From assembly GCA_944349545.1 (NCBI GenBank), contig CALVNG010000007.1, positions 1-53,208 of the forward strand: 53,208 nucleotides of DNA. The letters are read 5' to 3'. The notes below the pieces were generated by a model. That model was not told the DNA's origin. It saw only the letters and a list, made by a program, of their open reading frames with translations, and ran no database searches. Below are positions 25,439 through 32,805 of this stretch, in pieces (positions within the stretch are counted from its first letter, which is position 1; every line of letters starts with the position of its first letter). Origin of the DNA: an uncultured Eubacteriales bacterium (GTDB taxonomy: Bacteria; Bacillota; Clostridia; Christensenellales; Aristaeellaceae). The translations under genes and the position numbers were made by a program.

Positions 25439-25467
25439 TTGACTTGCCCCGGCGGCCCCCTTATGAT
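25439..25467 (+). promoter_or_regulatory. Promoter of the metallophosphoesterase gene
   Basis: TTGACT (25439-25444) and TATGAT (25462-25467) with a 17-bp spacer. A small AAAAGC/GCTTTT hairpin lies just upstream (25407-25423). Confidence 0.75.
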
Positions 25468-25496
25468 GATACTACAATATGTTGGGGGTGAACGAA

Positions 25497-26579
25497 ATGG
25501 GAAAACGTAAAAGCGACTATATCTTTGCCCCCGAAAAGCAGAAAAGCAACCGAGGGGGCTGCCTGCTCACGGCGCTTGGCATGCTGGTGGCGCTGGTGCT
25601 GGCCGCGCTATTGCTCAATCAGGCGGTCAACAGCCGTGTGGCGCTGCTGGAGGAGCGCGTGTCCGTCATGGGCATGGACAAAACCTTTGAGGGATTTACG
25701 GTCCTTCATGTCAGCGACCTGCATGCCAGGCCCCTTGGCAGCGACATGGAGCTATGGCAATCCCTGCTGAAGGGCAAGAACTTTCAGGCCGTGGTGATGA
25801 CGGGCGACATGGTGGGCAGCGATGGCAACTACGAGCCCATGCTCACGCTGATTCATACCCTGAAGCAGATCAAGCCCGAAGCGCCGGTGTATTTTGTGGC
25901 GGGCGACGACGATCCGGAACCGGTGATCTCCACCCCCAGGGGCACGCCGGAGGTGCTGGCCGACTGGGTGCTTGCTGCGCAGCAGGAGGGGGCCGTCTAT
26001 CTGGACGCGCCCGTACGGCAGGAGGTGGGCAAATACGGTATCTGGTTCGTGCCGGAGTACCTCTACGATTTGGACGCCGCGGGCATGGTCAAGAGCCTGA
26101 CCAAGCAAAAAGAGGATATGGAAGCGCTGGGCCAGCAGTACGAGGCGGAGGGCGGCGCCAGCTACCGCGCGCTGTGCTATCGCCTGGACGCCATGGAGCG
26201 TACTGTGGCCGCGCAGCAGGAGATGCTTTCCACCGATCTGCAGATCGCCGTCACGCATGTGCCGCTGATTCAGGACTACATCCGCACCAGCCTGGAATGG
26301 GCGGACGAAAAGCAGGTGTTCAGCTTCCGCACGATCAGCCTGCTTCTGACGGGGCATTACTGCGGCGGCCAGTGGCGCGTGCCGGGCGTGGGCGCGCTCT
26401 ATGAGCCGGAGCTGGGCTGGTTTCCCCCGGACGACGGGCTGATGGGCATGCAGCGCATCAACAGCATCAATCAGTATATTTCAGGCGGCCTGGGCCCCAG
26501 CGAGGCGCATCCGCTCAAAGGGCGGCTGTTCAACAGCCCCAGCGTTACGCTGCTCAAGTTTACCGCTACCATTCAGTAG
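25497..26579 (+). CDS. Membrane-anchored calcineurin-like metallophosphoesterase with degenerate metal site
   Basis: A 360-residue protein with one N-terminal membrane helix (about 22-42) and an extracytoplasmic phosphoesterase fold. Retained motifs are HVSDLH (D74, H76), GDM (D104) and THVPL (H254). Two metal-binding motifs are altered: GNHE/D reads GDDDP (residues 136-140), and GHxH reads GHYCGG (H287, C289). Activity is therefore uncertain. A coiled-coil-like insert (about 195-245) separates the motifs. The ATG lies after GGGGG; an in-frame ATG 6 codons earlier is less likely. It is followed 10 bp later by an alpha/beta hydrolase gene, probably in one operon. Confidence 0.85.
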   Translation: MGKRKSDYIFAPEKQKSNRGGCLLTALGMLVALVLAALLLNQAVNSRVALLEERVSVMGMDKTFEGFTVLHVSDLHARPLGSDMELWQSLLKGKNFQAVVMTGDMVGSDGNYEPMLTLIHTLKQIKPEAPVYFVAGDDDPEPVISTPRGTPEVLADWVLAAQQEGAVYLDAPVRQEVGKYGIWFVPEYLYDLDAAGMVKSLTKQKEDMEALGQQYEAEGGASYRALCYRLDAMERTVAAQQEMLSTDLQIAVTHVPLIQDYIRTSLEWADEKQVFSFRTISLLLTGHYCGGQWRVPGVGALYEPELGWFPPDDGLMGMQRINSINQYISGGLGPSEAHPLKGRLFNSPSVTLLKFTATIQ

Positions 26580-26589
26580 GGAGGCCGCC

Positions 26590-27270
26590 ATGGAAATCAA
26601 GCTTTCCTTCACCGAGGCGGGCAGCGGCGCCCCGCTGATTTTACTGCATGGCAACGGCGAGGACGGAACCTATTTTGACCCGCATATTCCCGCGCTGGCC
26701 AGGCATTTTCGGGTGATCGCGCTGGATACGCGGGGACATGGCAAATCGCCGCGGGGAAGCGCGCCGTTCACCATCGGCCAGTTTGCGCGGGATCTTGGGG
26801 ACTTCATGGATGCGCAGGGCATCGAAAGGGCCAGCCTGCTGGGCTTTTCGGACGGCGGGAACATCGCCCTCACCTTCGCGCTTGAACATCCCAAGCGGGT
26901 GGACCGTCTGATTCTCAACGGCGCCAACCTGGACCCTTCGGGCGTGAAGCGCTCCGTGCAGATACCCATCGTGTTGGGTTACGGTCTGACCGCGGTGCTG
27001 GCGCGGTTCAGCCCCGAAGCCGCGCGCAGGGCGGAGCTGCTGCGCCTGATGGTGCGCGAGCCGCACATCCGGCCCTCGGAGCTGGGTCGAATTACCGCGC
27101 CCACGCTGGTGATCGCCGGAACCCATGACATGATCCGGGAGAAACACACCCGCCTGATCGCGAGGAGCCTTCCCAACGCGCTGCTTGAGATCATTCCCGG
27201 AGATCACTTTGTCGCCCGGACCCATCCGGAGGACTTCCGCCGGGCGGTGGAGGCGTTCTTGCTGTCATAA
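26590..27270 (+). CDS. Alpha/beta-fold hydrolase
   Basis: A 226-residue alpha/beta hydrolase. The oxyanion segment LLHGNGEDG, the turn ALDTRGHGKSP, the nucleophile elbow GFSDGG (S87), an acid in VIAGTHDMI and a histidine in IPGDHF give a full catalytic triad. The small size and lack of a signal peptide point to a cytoplasmic esterase or C-C hydrolase; the substrate is unknown. GGGAGG lies 7 nt before the ATG. Cotranscribed with the metallophosphoesterase and ended by a terminator. Confidence 0.88.
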   Translation: MEIKLSFTEAGSGAPLILLHGNGEDGTYFDPHIPALARHFRVIALDTRGHGKSPRGSAPFTIGQFARDLGDFMDAQGIERASLLGFSDGGNIALTFALEHPKRVDRLILNGANLDPSGVKRSVQIPIVLGYGLTAVLARFSPEAARRAELLRLMVREPHIRPSELGRITAPTLVIAGTHDMIREKHTRLIARSLPNALLEIIPGDHFVARTHPEDFRRAVEAFLLS

Positions 27271-27290
27271 TCGAAATGATTGCTCCTGCG

Positions 27291-27318
27291 GCGCGGGCGA
27301 TATTCGTCCGCGCTTTTT
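27291..27318 (+). terminator. Terminator between the hydrolase gene and the spoIIA operon
   Basis: GCGCGGGCGA (27291-27300) pairs with TCGTCCGCGC (27304-27313, one G-U pair) around a 3-nt loop, followed by TTTTT. Confidence 0.85.
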
Positions 27319-27354
27319 GTGTTGCCGGTAAAAATGCGCCGGTCTGCATAAGTA

Positions 27355-27368
27355 GACGAAATTCGTCA
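27355..27368. promoter_or_regulatory. Spo0A box(es) upstream of spoIIA
   Basis: TTCGTCA (27362-27368) is a perfect reverse-strand Spo0A box (TGNCGAA). An opposed AGACGAA abuts it, together forming the palindrome GACGAAATTCGTC (27355-27367). The site touches the -35 of the sigma-H type promoter, as expected for activation by phosphorylated Spo0A. Confidence 0.65.
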
Positions 27369-27394
27369 AAGGATATCTGTGACAATACACGAAT
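27368..27394 (+). promoter_or_regulatory. Sigma-H type promoter of the spoIIA operon
   Basis: AAAGGATAT (27368-27376) fits the sigma-H -35 (RnAGGAwWW), and GAAT (27391-27394) fits the -10 core at the correct spacing (14 bp between them, including the three flanking -10 positions). Confidence 0.7.
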
Positions 27395-27429
27395 CCTACA
27401 CGCGAAACGACCGGAACGGAGGATGAGCC

Positions 27430-27756
27430 ATGCTTGGAGCAAAATCGCTCGGAAACGCCGTCACGGTGGTCATCGCGGGCGAGCTGGATCATTTTGCAGC
27501 CCCGCAGATTCGCCGCAGGCTGGATGAGCTTTTGGAGGACCAGACGGTCACGCATCTGGTGCTGGACCTGGAAAATCTGACCTTTATGGATTCCTCGGGA
27601 ATCGGGATGCTGCTGGGGCGGCTGCGCGCGCTGCAATCGCGCGGCGGAAGCCTGAGCGTAAAGCACATGCAGCCGCCGGTGGAAAAGCTGTTCCGCCTTT
27701 CGGGGCTGGACCGCGTGATCGGCGTGGAGGATGACATCAGGGGAGGTCGGCTGTGA
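27430..27756 (+). CDS. spoIIAA: Anti-sigma-F factor antagonist SpoIIAA
   Basis: STAS-domain protein of 108 residues. When unphosphorylated it displaces SpoIIAB from sigma-F in the forespore. The phospho-acceptor serine lies in FMDSSGIGMLLGR, and the N-terminal GELDHFAAPQIRRRLD and C-terminal FRLSGLDRVI are typical. GGAGG (27418-27422) is 7 nt upstream of the ATG. First gene of the classical spoIIA operon. Confidence 0.96.
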   Translation: MLGAKSLGNAVTVVIAGELDHFAAPQIRRRLDELLEDQTVTHLVLDLENLTFMDSSGIGMLLGRLRALQSRGGSLSVKHMQPPVEKLFRLSGLDRVIGVEDDIRGGRL

Positions 27757-28223
27757 TGCAGAATCAAATGGAACTCACCTTTTCCGCGCTGCCGCAGAAC
27801 GAGGCGTTCGCGCGCGTGGCCATCGCGGCCTTCGCCGTGCAGCTCAATCCCACGCTGCCGGAGATGGCCGATATCAAAACCGCCGTGAGCGAGGCTGTGA
27901 CCAACGCCATCGTGCACGGCTACCGCGGCCGGGAGGACGGGCTGGTGCGCATGAGCGCGGAATACGGCGACCGGCGGCTTTTGACCGTGGTCATCCGCGA
28001 CGAGGGGTGTGGCATTGCGGATGTGGAAAAGGCCATGCAGCCGTTTTACTCCACCGGCGACGGCGCGGAGCGCAGCGGTATGGGCTTTTGCGTGATGCAG
28101 ACCTTCATGGACGCGGTGGAGGTGGACAGCGCCGTGGACAGGGGCACGACCGTCACCATGCGCAAATACATCACCGGCGAGGTAGGGTTGCACCGTGAGC
28201 GAATGCTTGACGAAATCGGCTGA
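27756..28223 (+). CDS. spoIIAB: Anti-sigma-F factor and serine kinase SpoIIAB
   Basis: GHKL-type kinase of 155 residues that binds sigma-F and phosphorylates SpoIIAA. The N-box (EAVTNAIVHGY), G1 box (DEGCGI) and G2 box (ERSGMGFCVMQTFMD) are all present. The ATG at 27756 overlaps the spoIIAA stop (TGATG), with GGGAGG 9 nt upstream; GTG at 27753 is an equally placed alternative. The end overlaps sigF by 29 bp, tighter than usual, suggesting translational coupling. Confidence 0.95.
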   Translation: MQNQMELTFSALPQNEAFARVAIAAFAVQLNPTLPEMADIKTAVSEAVTNAIVHGYRGREDGLVRMSAEYGDRRLLTVVIRDEGCGIADVEKAMQPFYSTGDGAERSGMGFCVMQTFMDAVEVDSAVDRGTTVTMRKYITGEVGLHRERMLDEIG

Positions 28224-28908
28224 CCGGCAGGAGCGCGCGCATTACGGCCTGGCGGTGTACTGCGCCAGGCGCTTCTTCGGAAGGGGCGTGTCTCGCGAGG
28301 AGCTCATCGGTGAGGCCGAGGCGGCGCTGCTGTGGGCGGCTGCCCGCTTTGACCCCCGCCGGGGCGTGCGCTTTTCGACCTATGCCATCCCCTTTGTGCT
28401 GGGCGCGCTGCGCGAGCTGTGCCGCCGGGCGGGACCCATGCATGTGCCACGCGCCGAGGCGCGCATCCTCACGGCGGTGGAAACCGCCCGCGGCAAGCTG
28501 AACGCCCGCGAGGGGCGCGAGCCCACCGTGGGCGAGCTGGCGCGGGCCGTGGGTGTGGAGCCAAGCCTACTGGGCGAGATGCTGGCTGCGCGCGACCGCA
28601 TGCGCCGTGCGGACGGCGCACTGGATCTGCAGACGGCCTCCCCGGCCGAGGAGGGCTTTGAGGACTGGGTGCTGCTGAAGGATGCGCTGACCCGCCTGCC
28701 CAGCCCTTACGCGCAGGTGCTCTGGCTGCGCTTCGGGCAGGGCTGGTCCCAGGCCCGACTGGCTGAGCGCTTCGGCGTGGGCCAGCCGCAGATTTCACGC
28801 TGGGAACGCAGGGGCAAGGAGCTGCTCAGGCAGGCGCTGAAATACCCGGACAAGAGCGAAACAAGGGCAACGGCAAAACCCCTACAGGCCGGAGGACAAG
28901 TTGATTAG
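28195..28908 (+). CDS. sigF: Forespore sigma factor sigma-F (SpoIIAC)
   Basis: First compartment-specific sigma factor of sporulation, 237 residues. Region 2 (LIGEAEAALLWAAARFDPRR, GVRFSTYAIPFVLGALRE), region 3 (GREPTVGELARAVGVEPS) and region 4 (LWLRFGQGWSQARLAERFGV, GQPQISRWERRG) are in order. The GTG start lies inside spoIIAB after GAGGTAGGG. The last 20 or so residues (SETRATAKPLQAGGQVD) extend beyond the usual end of the family and are encoded opposite the end of the LysR gene, overlapping it by 27 bp, which suggests the native 3' end was altered. Confidence 0.95.
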   Translation: MSECLTKSADRQERAHYGLAVYCARRFFGRGVSREELIGEAEAALLWAAARFDPRRGVRFSTYAIPFVLGALRELCRRAGPMHVPRAEARILTAVETARGKLNAREGREPTVGELARAVGVEPSLLGEMLAARDRMRRADGALDLQTASPAEEGFEDWVLLKDALTRLPSPYAQVLWLRFGQGWSQARLAERFGVGQPQISRWERRGKELLRQALKYPDKSETRATAKPLQAGGQVD

Positions 28909-29748
28909 CATTTTTACAAAGTGCTCGGATGCTTTGCTGTGGGGCAAACGGGGGTTGTGGTACAGATAGGTTTGCCTTTGAAGGGACAACCCTGCTACAG
29001 GAAGCAGCTTTACCCCCGGACTGAGGCGGTTTTTCCATGTCTTTGACGGGATATATGCAATGCCCAGGCCTACCTCCACGTATTTTATAATGTAGTAGGG
29101 GTCTTCGGAGACGATCATGATGGCAGGGGTGAAATCCAGCTGCTCGCCCAGACGCTGCAAAGCCGAGTTGAAGCTGATGCTTTTGGCCAACGTAATGAAC
29201 TCTTCCTGTTGCAGCTGCTCCTTCGTCATGGCGTGCTGGTGGGCGTATTCGCTCTTTGAAGATACTACGACCATGAACGTATCGTCCAGCAAAAGCGTTT
29301 TTTGGTAGTCGTTGAGACGTTGATCCTCACCCGAAACGATCAGATCAAACGAGTGGAATCCCTTTTTTTCCAAGCTGGTTTCGAGCGTCAGCTCTACATG
29401 CGGATAGAGCTTGTGAAAGAGCGTCAGACACTGGGAAACCATATCGCGGTTGGCCAGGGCAAGAATGCTGATTTTTCCGGATATGTCCCCCGTGCGTTCC
29501 TTTAGGACAAGCCGGGCTTCTTCAATGGAAGCAACGGCTTTGGAAATGTAGGAGTAGAACAGGGCGCCGTTTTGGTTCAGCGTTACACTGTTGCCGTGGC
29601 GGTCAAAAAGCTTGATCCCCAGTTCGGTTTCCAGTTTGCGAATGGTCTGGGAGATGTTTGAAACAGGAACGAGAAACTCGGAAGCGGTTTTCGTAAAATT
29701 CTGAGTTTCGGCAGCGCGGCAAAAATAACGCAACTGTAGCAGCTCCAT
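28882..29748 (-). CDS. LysR-family transcriptional regulator
   Basis: A 288-residue regulator with the N-terminal winged helix (LQLRYFCRAAETQNFTKTAS, SNISQTIRKLETELGIKLFD) and a periplasmic-binding-protein-like effector domain. ATG 29748 has AGGAGGG upstream. The coding sequence is visibly less GC-rich than that of sigF, suggesting a different origin. Its start is only 22 bp from the start of the truncated permease frame, which leaves no room for a divergent promoter. The ligand is unknown. Confidence 0.93.
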   Translation of the reverse strand: MELLQLRYFCRAAETQNFTKTASEFLVPVSNISQTIRKLETELGIKLFDRHGNSVTLNQNGALFYSYISKAVASIEEARLVLKERTGDISGKISILALANRDMVSQCLTLFHKLYPHVELTLETSLEKKGFHSFDLIVSGEDQRLNDYQKTLLLDDTFMVVVSSKSEYAHQHAMTKEQLQQEEFITLAKSISFNSALQRLGEQLDFTPAIMIVSEDPYYIIKYVEVGLGIAYIPSKTWKNRLSPGVKLLPVAGLSLQRQTYLYHNPRLPHSKASEHFVKMLINLSSGL

Positions 29749-29769
29749 CAAAATCCCTCCTATTATTTT

Positions 29770-30513
29770 GTGATCGGTTCCTTCAAAGCCCGCGAGGATA
29801 TCGTCATGTTTCCGCTGTCCATTCAGTCGGACATGTTTAGCTTTGGAAACTATGTCTATGTATGGGAAAACATGAAAATTGGCAACGCCATTCTCAATAC
29901 CGGAATCATAACGGTAGGCGCGCTGCTCCTGACAGTGGTGATCAGCTCGCTGGCGGGCTATGCGCTGGCGCGGATCAAGGGACGTTTTTTCAATATCAGC
30001 TATCAGTATGTGGTTACGCTGATGGTGGTTCCCTTTATCAGCTGCCTGCTCATGCTGGTTCGCCTGTCCACCAGGCTGAGCCTGTACAACACCATATGGG
30101 GCTGCATCCTCATCCATACGGCGTGGCATGTGCCTTTTTGCACTTTTCTGTACACCGGTTTCATGAAATCCATTCCGGTGGAGCTGGAAGAAGCGGCGTA
30201 CATTGACGGATGTTCAACCTTCAAAACATACAAGGTGGTATTCCTTCCGCTGCTGGCGCCGGTCACGGCCACCTGCTGCATTCGCTCCGGCATTACCATC
30301 TGGAACGATTACCTTGTCAGCAAGGCCCTTCTCAACAGCGTGCGCACCCCGACGCTGATGGTCAGTATCAGTTCGTTTTTCGGTGAATACGTCAGCGAAT
30401 ATGGCTATGCTTTTGCCGGCATTGTGATTGCTTCGCTGCCCATTACGCTGATTTTTGTCTTTCTGCAAAAGTACTTTATTAAAGGACTGACCGCTGGCGC
30501 GGTGAAAGGATGA
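29770..30513 (+). CDS. Carbohydrate ABC transporter permease (MalG type), 5'-truncated
   Basis: The 247 residues match a CUT1-type sugar permease from just after the first transmembrane helix: IGSFKAREDIVM, then five hydrophobic segments and the ATPase-contacting loop EEAAYIDGCSTFKTYKVVFLPLL. The usual cytoplasmic start and first helix (about 30-40 residues) are missing. The frame opens only a few codons before GTG 29770, with no ribosome site, against the LysR start. No partner permease, ATPase or binding protein is nearby. Most likely a remnant of a sugar uptake operon (inference). Confidence 0.75.
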   Translation: MIGSFKAREDIVMFPLSIQSDMFSFGNYVYVWENMKIGNAILNTGIITVGALLLTVVISSLAGYALARIKGRFFNISYQYVVTLMVVPFISCLLMLVRLSTRLSLYNTIWGCILIHTAWHVPFCTFLYTGFMKSIPVELEEAAYIDGCSTFKTYKVVFLPLLAPVTATCCIRSGITIWNDYLVSKALLNSVRTPTLMVSISSFFGEYVSEYGYAFAGIVIASLPITLIFVFLQKYFIKGLTAGAVKG

Positions 30514-30522
30514 TGAAAACGC

Positions 30523-31386
30523 ATGAAAAAGGATCTGCAGGTACAGCTGACAAGAGACGCCATTTCCCTGATCTGCAACGTGGCGTATAAAAATGAATCC
30601 GTCTGGTATGGCGAAACGGAACGTCCGCTTCGAATGAGCCTGTTTGTTCCCAAGCACAAGGAGCGTTGTGCGAAGCCAAAACCGCTGCTTGTATGGCTGT
30701 GCGGCGGCGCGTTGCATGTGATGGACCATAATGTCTGGATGCCGCAGCTTCTTTCCTTTGCCGAACGAGGATTCATCGTTGCCAGCGTGGAGTACCGCAC
30801 CGTGAACGAGTCGCCTCTGCCTGCGCCTCTGATCGATGTCAAGGCGGCAATACGCTATCTGCGGGCCCATGCGGACCGCTATTGCATTGATCCCGGCAAT
30901 GTGTTCATCATGGGCGAATCCGCAGGCGGCATGCTGGCCAGCCTGGTGGGGGTAACGCAAGGGAAAAAGGAATTTGAGCAAGGGGATTGTCTTGAACAGA
31001 GCAGCGGCGTAAATGCCGTTGTTGATATCTATGGCATTGCCGATCTGCGCGCAGCCTATGAAAGCAGCGCGCAGGATCGTATGCGCAGCGTAGCGGCACT
31101 GGAGAAGGTTGGAAGCACTGAGGCGGAGGCGCTGAACAACCTGGACCGCTTCAGCGCAATTCGCTACGTCAACAAGGATACCGTTCCGTTTCTGATTCTG
31201 CATGGGACGGCGGATACGACCGTGGATCTTTCCCAGAGCGAAAGCTTTTATGACAAGCTGGCAGAATGTGGCGTTCCCTGCGATTACTACCGGTTGCAGG
31301 GCTGCGGGCACGGCGTTGACGAATTCTATCAGCCGGAAATCATGGAGTTGGCGGCGGATTTTATGAGCAGGTATATCAAGGGTTAA
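30523..31386 (+). CDS. Alpha/beta hydrolase, acetyl-esterase/BD-FAE-like
   Basis: A 287-residue cytoplasmic esterase-type hydrolase. The oxyanion segment LLVWLCGGAL, nucleophile elbow GESAGG (S133), acid in LHGTADTTV and His in GCGHGVDEF make a complete triad. The family (COG0657-like) removes acetyl or feruloyl groups from sugars or xylan fragments, which would suit a former sugar-uptake operon with the truncated permease 9 bp upstream. The ATG follows GAAAGGATG. The original promoter was probably upstream of the lost permease sequence, so expression is uncertain. Confidence 0.88.
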   Translation: MKKDLQVQLTRDAISLICNVAYKNESVWYGETERPLRMSLFVPKHKERCAKPKPLLVWLCGGALHVMDHNVWMPQLLSFAERGFIVASVEYRTVNESPLPAPLIDVKAAIRYLRAHADRYCIDPGNVFIMGESAGGMLASLVGVTQGKKEFEQGDCLEQSSGVNAVVDIYGIADLRAAYESSAQDRMRSVAALEKVGSTEAEALNNLDRFSAIRYVNKDTVPFLILHGTADTTVDLSQSESFYDKLAECGVPCDYYRLQGCGHGVDEFYQPEIMELAADFMSRYIKG

Positions 31387-31429
31387 TGGGTTTTGTGAAA
31401 GCGGCCTGCTCAACCAACAGGCTTGAGGC

Positions 31430-31860
31430 TGTCAGAAAACCTTACGGAAGGCCCGAAAGACCTGCGCGCCCTCCGAGAAAGAATCCATATCGCCCGGCTT
31501 TGCCGGGCGCAGACCGTTGAAAAACCCCTGATGATGGGGAGAGCTGCGTTTCTTGCGTCCTTCGGACGCTCGCAAAAAATGCTGCGGCATAAGGCTTTGG
31601 TGCACCGAAGGGAAGCGCGTGCTCGGTGGAGTGTTGCGCGAAGCGCAAAGCGACCCGAAGCGGGGCAGTGAAACCATGAGCGCAACCGTCAGGGAAGCGC
31701 GAATGATTGAGCAACCGGGGAGGCCCCTGCACCCACACTTTGTCGGCAGCCTGCGCCCGGCAAAGCCGGGCGGGGAGTTTGCGCCCCGGGCGCAAACATT
31801 TCTTGAGCATCTGTCGGAAAGGGCCGCCGAAGGCGAGCTTTTCCGGCATGCTGAGGTTTA
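31430..31860. repeat. Hairpin-rich non-coding stretch with an inverted pair of 22-bp copies
   Basis: The stretch is packed with perfect short hairpins with 3-nt loops: GCCCGGC/GCCGGGC around TTT (31492-31508), GCGTCC/GGACGC around TTC (31555-31569), TTGCGC/GCGCAA around GAA (31634-31648) and a GCCCGGC/GCCGGGC pair around AAA (31755-31771). A 19-bp palindrome lies at 31779-31797. The 22 bp at 31491-31512 recur exactly in inverted orientation at 31751-31772. Frames are open on both strands but lack ribosome sites and protein features. It looks like a REP-like or MITE-like element, or a structured RNA. Confidence 0.6.
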
Positions 31861-31884
31861 TTATTGCTTATAAGGATGCGCAAT

Positions 31885-32805
31885 ATGAATAAGGGCGTTT
31901 TGTATGCCATAATTACAGCCGTGCTGTTTTCCATGCTGGAACCCGTCAGCAAGTTGATTGCCGACGAAATCAGTCCGTTCACACTAACGGCCTTCCGCTT
32001 TTTGATCGGCGCGGTATTTTTGGCCCCTTTTGCCTTCGCGGAGAGCAGGCGGAGGATGCCTCAAAAAAAGGAACTGGCGGCGGCGGCGCTCACCGGCGTA
32101 CTGATGGTGTGCGTCAGCATGCCCCTGTTGCAGATCAGCGTTCAACGTTCTGATTCGCCGGCGCTGATAGCCATTGTGTTTTCCGGCAACTCGCTTTTTA
32201 CGATCATCCTGTCCGCGCTGGTGCTCAAAGAAAAGCTTCGTCTGCCTCACATGCTGGCGATTTTGCTGTGCGTTGCAGGCATCGTGGTCTGCGCGCTTCC
32301 TATCGAAGGGAAACGTTTTCTGCCGGTTGGAATGGCCGTGCTCTCGGCGCTGGCCTTCAGTCTGTATACCATTTTGTCCAAGAGATTTCTTTCAAGGCTC
32401 AATAATGCGGTGAGCATTACCCTGTCTTTCCTGATAGGAGGGGCGGCGCTGCTGATTATCCTGATTGCCGCCGGGCAACCCTTTCCGAGCGCTTTAACGT
32501 CCCGCCAGCTGCTGTGCGTTTTGTTCCTGGGCATTGCGGTTACGGGCGTGGGCTATCTGTCGTATTTCCAGGCCATGAAGCTTGGCGGAGCACATACGGC
32601 GGCTTTTGCGTTTTTTATCAAGCCCGTGCTTGCGCCCTTGATGGCTTATCTGATCGGAGGAAGCGCCGTCACGCTGAATGCGCTTTTGGCCATTCCGCTG
32701 ATTGTGGCGGGGTCCGCCATCAATGCGGCAAGGGGCGGCAAGCAGCCGCCTGTTTCCGGCACGCCGAAAGGAGCGCCGGGAATAAACGGACCGGATGCTT
32801 TATAA
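31885..32805 (+). CDS. EamA/DMT-family transporter
   Basis: A 306-residue inner-membrane protein with ten predicted helices in two EamA repeats (VLYAIITAVLFSMLEPVSKL and VGMAVLSALAFSLYTILSKR). The family exports metabolites or drugs; the substrate cannot be predicted. ATG 31885 is chosen because AAGGA (31872-31876) lies 9 nt upstream; two earlier in-frame starts lack such a site. Its last codons overlap the end of the oppositely oriented lipase gene by 6 bp. It is less GC-rich than the lipase gene. Confidence 0.9.
   Translation: MNKGVLYAIITAVLFSMLEPVSKLIADEISPFTLTAFRFLIGAVFLAPFAFAESRRRMPQKKELAAAALTGVLMVCVSMPLLQISVQRSDSPALIAIVFSGNSLFTIILSALVLKEKLRLPHMLAILLCVAGIVVCALPIEGKRFLPVGMAVLSALAFSLYTILSKRFLSRLNNAVSITLSFLIGGAALLIILIAAGQPFPSALTSRQLLCVLFLGIAVTGVGYLSYFQAMKLGGAHTAAFAFFIKPVLAPLMAYLIGGSAVTLNALLAIPLIVAGSAINAARGGKQPPVSGTPKGAPGINGPDAL

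Noticed and set aside
31442-31849. 135-codon minus-strand frame in the hairpin-rich stretch, plus several plus-strand frames
   Set aside because: No ribosome-binding site, and frames are open on both strands simply because hairpin repeats lack stops. The palindrome content explains the region better than a gene does.
31430-31860. CRISPR array
   Set aside because: The repeats are palindromes of different sequence, not regularly spaced identical direct repeats, and no cas genes are present.
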